The position numbers and the translations under genes were made by a program. Source: Alteromonadaceae bacterium (GTDB taxonomy: Bacteria; Pseudomonadota; Gammaproteobacteria; Enterobacterales; Alteromonadaceae). From it: a stretch of 64,000 nt of DNA. Positions 59,998 to 64,000 of the stretch are shown one piece after another; within the stretch, counting starts at the first letter, position 1, and each line of letters opens with the position of its first letter. Location of the stretch: contig JABXHM010000095.1 of NCBI GenBank assembly GCA_013373625.1, positions 1-64,000 of the forward strand, written 5' to 3'. The notes beneath the pieces were generated by a model. The model searched no databases. It was given only the letters and a program-made list of their open reading frames with translations, and was not told where the DNA came from.

Positions 59998-60690
59998 ATG
60001 CCATTAACACAATCATTATATGAAAGTGCAGAGGCGCTTAATCAGGAATTCGCCAACGAAATCGTTGATTTACTGGCCGAGGGTATATCCAAGCGCGGTC
60101 GTGCCAGTCTTATGGTCAGTGGCGGTCGCACTCCATTACCACTATTTAAAGCGCTAAGTGAAGCTGAGTTAGACTGGTCCAGGGTAGATATTTCCCTGGT
60201 CGATGAACGCTGGGTTGATGAAAGTAGTGACGACAGTAATACCCGGCTGGTAAAACAAAACCTGTTGGTCGGTAATGCCGCTGCCGCACGTTTTATTGAA
60301 ATGAAGTCAGCTGAAGAAGACGCCGCCGATGCAGTGATGGATTGTGAAGGCAGGCTCTCTGCAATGTCACAGCCATTTGATGTACTGATTCTGGGCATGG
60401 GTGAAGACGGCCATACTGCTTCATTGTTTCCATGCAGCGAGCAACTGGCAGATGGCCTGAAAATTGACAGCGGCAGAGTCTGTATTGCGACTCAGCCAAC
60501 GACGGCACCGCATCAGCGTATGTCATTAACGCTGCCGGCTATTGTTGCCAGCCGGAACATATTTTTGCACCTGACTGGCGATAAAAAACGTCAGGTACTC
60601 GAAGACGCAGTTGCCAATGCAACGGCCACTGAAAAGCCAATTGTTGCGGTGATTAATGCCGCGCCAGTGACGTTGAAATGGGCACCGTAG
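59998..60690 (+). CDS. pgl: 6-phosphogluconolactonase
   Basis: This 230-aa DevB-type lactonase hydrolyses 6-phosphogluconolactone to 6-phosphogluconate. It has the motifs SGGRTPLPLFKAL, ISLVDERWVDESSDDSN and LILGMGEDGHTASLFPC. It is packed two bases after zwf and nine bases before edd, so all are one transcript. Confidence 0.95.
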   Translation: MPLTQSLYESAEALNQEFANEIVDLLAEGISKRGRASLMVSGGRTPLPLFKALSEAELDWSRVDISLVDERWVDESSDDSNTRLVKQNLLVGNAAAARFIEMKSAEEDAADAVMDCEGRLSAMSQPFDVLILGMGEDGHTASLFPCSEQLADGLKIDSGRVCIATQPTTAPHQRMSLTLPAIVASRNIFLHLTGDKKRQVLEDAVANATATEKPIVAVINAAPVTLKWAP

Positions 60691-60699
60691 GAGTCAATT

Positions 60700-62529
60700 A
60701 TGAATACACAGGTAAACGAAGTAACGCAACGCATCATTGAACGCAGTAAAGAATCCCGCGCCGCTTATCTGGCAAAGATTGAGCGTGCAAAAGGGCAGGG
60801 CCCGCATCGTGGTGTACTGTCATGCGGAAACTTAGCGCATGGTTTTGCGGCGTGTAACACCGGTGATAAATCTGATTTGCGTAGTATGACCAAAGCTAAT
60901 ATTGCCATTGTGTCATCGTATAACGATATGTTGTCAGCGCATCAGCCTTATGAAACCTATCCAAAAATTATTAAAGATACGGTCAGAGAAGTTGGCAGCG
61001 TTGCCCAGTTTGCCGGTGGTGTTCCGGCTATGTGTGATGGGGTAACTCAGGGTAACCCGGGAATGGAACTCAGCCTGATGAGCCGTGATGTCATTGCTCA
61101 GGCTGCTGCAGTGGCGTTGTCACACAACATGTTCGACGGTGCCATGATGCTTGGTATTTGCGATAAAATTGTACCAGGGTTGCTGATTGGTTCGTTAAGC
61201 TTTGGTCATTTACCAACGGTATTTGTGCCAGCCGGTCCAATGCCAAGTGGTTTACCCAACAAAGACAAAGCGCGTGTCAGACAAGAATATGCCGAAGGCA
61301 AAGTCGGTCGCGATAAGCTGCTTGAAGCAGAGTCGCAATCTTACCACTCTGCAGGGACCTGTACATTTTACGGTACCGCTAACAGTAACCAGCTTGTTGT
61401 TGAGACTATGGGCTTACACCTGCCAGGTTCATCTTTCGTTAATCCGGGTACTGAATTACGCGACGCGTTAACCCGCGCTGCGTCACGTCAGGTCACGCGT
61501 TTAACTGCGCTGGGTGACAACTATACGCCAATTGGTCATATTGTTGATGAAAAAGCCATTGTTAACGGCATTGTAGCGCTGTTGGCAACCGGTGGTTCAA
61601 CCAACCACACTATGCATTTAATTGCCGTGGCGCGTGCTGCAGGCATTATTGTTAACTGGGATGATTTCTCAGAATTGTCTAATGCGGTACCATTGTTAAC
61701 CCGTATTTATCCAAACGGTTCTGCCGACATTAACCACTTCGTCGCAGCGGGTGGTATGGCGCTGTTATTCAAACAGCTACTCGATAGCGGTTTGATTCAT
61801 AATGATGTAAACACCATTTGTGGTAAAGGACTTGAGCAATATACCAAAGAACCCGCCTTGCAGGACGGTGAAGTAGTGTGGCGTGACGGCGCGACCAAAT
61901 CACACGATACAGACGTATTTGCCAGCGTTGAAAAGCCCTTCAAACCGGATGGTGGTTTAAATGTACTGTCAGGCAACCTCGGACGCGCTGTAATAAAAAC
62001 ATCTGCACTGCCTAATCCGCACTGCCAAATCAAAGCGCCAGCAGTGGTGTTTGAAGATCAATACCAACTTGATGCGGCGTTTAAAGCCGGTGAATTGGAT
62101 AAAGACTGTATTGTCGTAGTGCGTTTCCAGGGACCTGCCGCAATTGGCATGCCTGAGTTACACCGCTTAACACCACCTTTGGGTGTGTTACAAGATCGCG
62201 GTTATCAGGTCGCGTTGGTGACGGACGGACGTATGTCTGGTGCATCGGGCAAAGTGCCTGCCGCAATCCATGTCACGCCAGAGGCTTATCTGGGTGGTTT
62301 GCTGTCTAAAGTAGAAAGTGGCGACATTATAGAACTTGATACTAAAACGGGTGCGCTTACGTTACATGTTGACGAGGAGACACTCGAACAACGTACGGCA
62401 GTTAAAGCCGACCTGACCGACCAGCATCAGGGTATGGGAAGAGAACTCTTTGCAGGCATGCGTGCGGTCATTACCGGTGCCGAAGAGGGGGCTTGTACTC
62501 TGTTTCACACTCAGGAGCAAAATGTATGA
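60700..62529 (+). CDS. edd: Phosphogluconate dehydratase
   Basis: This 609-aa IlvD/Edd-family Fe-S enzyme dehydrates 6-phosphogluconate to KDPG. Cluster-type Cys regions are [28 protein letters not shown] and [11 protein letters not shown]. The C-terminal [19 protein letters not shown] is typical. The length is close to E. coli Edd (603). Its product is the ligand of HexR. The last codon region overlaps the glk start (ATGA). Confidence 0.97.
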   Translation: MNTQVNEVTQRIIERSKESRAAYLAKIERAKGQGPHRGVLSCGNLAHGFAACNTGDKSDLRSMTKANIAIVSSYNDMLSAHQPYETYPKIIKDTVREVGSVAQFAGGVPAMCDGVTQGNPGMELSLMSRDVIAQAAAVALSHNMFDGAMMLGICDKIVPGLLIGSLSFGHLPTVFVPAGPMPSGLPNKDKARVRQEYAEGKVGRDKLLEAESQSYHSAGTCTFYGTANSNQLVVETMGLHLPGSSFVNPGTELRDALTRAASRQVTRLTALGDNYTPIGHIVDEKAIVNGIVALLATGGSTNHTMHLIAVARAAGIIVNWDDFSELSNAVPLLTRIYPNGSADINHFVAAGGMALLFKQLLDSGLIHNDVNTICGKGLEQYTKEPALQDGEVVWRDGATKSHDTDVFASVEKPFKPDGGLNVLSGNLGRAVIKTSALPNPHCQIKAPAVVFEDQYQLDAAFKAGELDKDCIVVVRFQGPAAIGMPELHRLTPPLGVLQDRGYQVALVTDGRMSGASGKVPAAIHVTPEAYLGGLLSKVESGDIIELDTKTGALTLHVDEETLEQRTAVKADLTDQHQGMGRELFAGMRAVITGAEEGACTLFHTQEQNV

Positions 62530-63476
62530 GTGTCGAGTTTGTCGCAGATGTCGGCGGCACTAACATTCGTGTAGCAACCGTTACAGAGCAAGGCCTCAGT
62601 AATATTAAAAAGTATCTGTGTAAAGATTTCGCCAGCATCGATTTGGCGTTACGTCAGTATTTTAGTGATGTTGGCGAGACGTTTAGTGCAGGATGTATTG
62701 CCATTGCGTGTCCGGTTGTGGCTGACGAAGTATCCATGACTAATCATAGCTGGTCGTTTTCGCAGCGCGCACTAAAACAACAGCTGGGCCTGGCTGACTT
62801 GTTTGTTATTAATGATTTCACTGCGGTTGCGCACTCTTTGCCGGTATTGTCTGAATCACAGCTTATTCAGGTTGGTCCCGGCACAGCTTTGCCGCGGGGC
62901 AATAAGGTAGTGTTTGGTGCGGGTACCGGCTTAGGTGTTGAGCATATGATGTTAACCGGCAATGGCTGGTCAACGCTTGATGGTGAAGGGGGGCATGTTG
63001 ATTTTGCCCCGGTAGACGAGACCGATATTGTCGTTTGGCGGCACTTACAGTCTGAGCTCGATAGAGTTTCAGCAGAAGATGTGTTGTCGGGTCGTGGGTT
63101 ATTAAATATCTACCGCGCACTGGCAATACACGAAGGACAAGCACCTGTCGTAACCGATCCCGCTCTGGTAACTGAGCAGGCGTTGGCTGGCGAGTGTGAT
63201 ATTTGTTTGGCAGCACTGACCCAGTTTTGTCGCATCATGGGTAACTTTGCCGGTAACCTGGCGCTTAACCTGGCAACAACTGGCGGTGTATTCATTGGTG
63301 GCGGTATTGCCACACGCTTCACAGACTTTTTGATTAATAGTGATTTCAGAGCCAGTTTTGAAGCAAAAGGACGTATGAAACATTACGTTAAAGACATTCC
63401 GACATACCTGATTAATGAGCCCGATCATGGCTTATTAGGTGCATCAGCGTATTTACAACAACAGATTGCGAGTTGA
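62526..63476 (+). CDS. glk: Glucokinase
   Basis: This 316-aa hexokinase-fold enzyme phosphorylates glucose with ATP. It has [15 protein letters not shown] (phosphate 1), [23 protein letters not shown] with the catalytic-site Glu/His region, and [10 protein letters not shown] near the C-terminus. ATG 62526 overlaps the edd stop, so the in-frame longer start at 62493 inside edd is rejected. It supplies glucose-6-phosphate to zwf of the same operon. Confidence 0.95.
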   Translation: MSVEFVADVGGTNIRVATVTEQGLSNIKKYLCKDFASIDLALRQYFSDVGETFSAGCIAIACPVVADEVSMTNHSWSFSQRALKQQLGLADLFVINDFTAVAHSLPVLSESQLIQVGPGTALPRGNKVVFGAGTGLGVEHMMLTGNGWSTLDGEGGHVDFAPVDETDIVVWRHLQSELDRVSAEDVLSGRGLLNIYRALAIHEGQAPVVTDPALVTEQALAGECDICLAALTQFCRIMGNFAGNLALNLATTGGVFIGGGIATRFTDFLINSDFRASFEAKGRMKHYVKDIPTYLINEPDHGLLGASAYLQQQIAS

Positions 63477-63480
63477 TTTT

Positions 63481-64000
63481 ATGACAAATTGGAAAAGTTC
63501 GCCGGCAGATATCTTCGCAGCGGGCCCAGTCGTTCCGGTACTGGTTATTAACGATGTAAAAAAAGCGGTACCACTGGCCCATGCATTAATGGCTGGTGGC
63601 ATCAAAGTACTGGAAGTTACCCTGCGTACTCCTGCTGCTCTGGACGTCATCAAACGCATCGCTGATGAAGTACCTGATGCCCTGATTGGTGCAGGTACTG
63701 TAACCAATGCTCAACAGCTAAAACAAGTGGTTGAAGCAGGGGCCAAGTTTGCGATAAGCCCAGGTATGACCGACGATTTACTGAAAGCCGGCAAAGAGTT
63801 TGATATACCTCTTATTCCGGGTATTTCGTCTACCTCTGATTTAATGAAAGCGAAAGATGCCGGTTACACGCATCTGAAGTTCTTCCCCGCTGAAGCCTCT
63901 GGTGGTGTTAAGGCCATTAAATCGATCAGTGGTCCTTTCCCTGAAACGGTATTTTGCCCGACCGGTGGAATTGGGCCAGGCAATTACAATGAGTATCTTG
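63481..64000 (+). CDS. eda: KDPG aldolase (partial, cut by the window end)
   Basis: The first 173 residues of a protein of about 210 aa are present. It is a class I aldolase cleaving KDPG to pyruvate and glyceraldehyde-3-phosphate. Visible features are [19 protein letters not shown], the active Glu in [22 protein letters not shown], and the Schiff-base Lys in [14 protein letters not shown]. It starts four bases after glk and completes the Entner-Doudoroff operon. The 3' end lies outside the window. Confidence 0.96.
   Translation, partial: MTNWKSSPADIFAAGPVVPVLVINDVKKAVPLAHALMAGGIKVLEVTLRTPAALDVIKRIADEVPDALIGAGTVTNAQQLKQVVEAGAKFAISPGMTDDLLKAGKEFDIPLIPGISSTSDLMKAKDAGYTHLKFFPAEASGGVKAIKSISGPFPETVFCPTGGIGPGNYNEYL

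Noticed and set aside
62493-62525. Longer glucokinase start inside edd
   Set aside because: The ATG at 62526 overlaps the edd stop as ATGA and gives the standard glucokinase N-terminus; the extension is edd sequence read in another frame.

Overview
The window reads as the chromosome of a marine gammaproteobacterium of the Alteromonadales (Alteromonas/Aestuariibacter-like). The evidence is gene content and gene order: E. coli-like blocks (cspD-clpS-clpA-infA-aat-trxB; icd/rluE-mnmA-hflD-purB-roxA; pykA/hexR/zwf-edd-eda; sppA/ydjA), an ANDENYALAA-type tmRNA, a large TonB receptor paired with a TPR-sulfotransferase, DUF4826, and a DP-EP-like protein. No database search was possible, so the placement rests on recognised protein families and synteny.

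Region 1 (about 143-8229) is an A/T-rich genomic island inserted at the 3' end of the tmRNA gene ssrA. It is bounded by a 15-bp direct repeat of the ssrA end. Next to ssrA lies a P4-type tyrosine integrase. It is followed by an unrecognised 221-aa gene, an AlpA-like regulator, a small HTH-like gene and a RepA/AAA_25-like ATPase gene broken by a single in-frame stop. At the far end, facing the opposite way and separated by a strong bidirectional hairpin, is a tight three-gene operon: calcineurin-like metallophosphoesterase, P-loop ATPase, and an unrecognised 291-aa protein. It has the architecture and location of an anti-phage or anti-plasmid cassette and is the best candidate for an undescribed system here. 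Bases 1-142 look like the end of a second related element, so islands may be stacked in tandem.

Region 2 (8.2-20.8 kb) holds ssrA, an orphan XdhC-like gene, a secreted alpha/beta hydrolase, smpB divergent from ratA-ratB, a BCCT osmolyte transporter with an overlapping MarR regulator, a TonB receptor plus TPR-sulfotransferase, and ppsR. Region 3 (20.9-34.3 kb) holds ppsA, a ydiJ-type flavin/Fe-S dehydrogenase, a GNAT enzyme, roxA, a class III cyclase-like protein lacking the usual catalytic arginine, and purB-hflD-mnmA-rluE. Region 4 (34.7-43 kb) holds a monomeric isocitrate dehydrogenase at the locus where E. coli carries the unrelated dimeric enzyme, a Cys-rich lipoprotein, a 1099-aa winged-helix/STAND ATPase/TPR protein followed by a DP-EP-like gene, and a PAS-GGDEF diguanylate cyclase.

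Region 5 (43-49.4 kb) is an N-degron module: clpS-clpA beside infA, the leucyltransferase gene bpt and aat, then trxB. Region 6 (49.7-55.1 kb) is housekeeping and membrane genes. Region 7 (55.2-64 kb) is central carbon metabolism: pykA, hexR and a complete Entner-Doudoroff operon zwf-pgl-edd-glk-eda (eda cut by the window edge). HexR-like palindromes lie at pykA, hexR, zwf and, less perfectly, ppsA, suggesting that one regulator links glycolysis/ED flux to gluconeogenesis.
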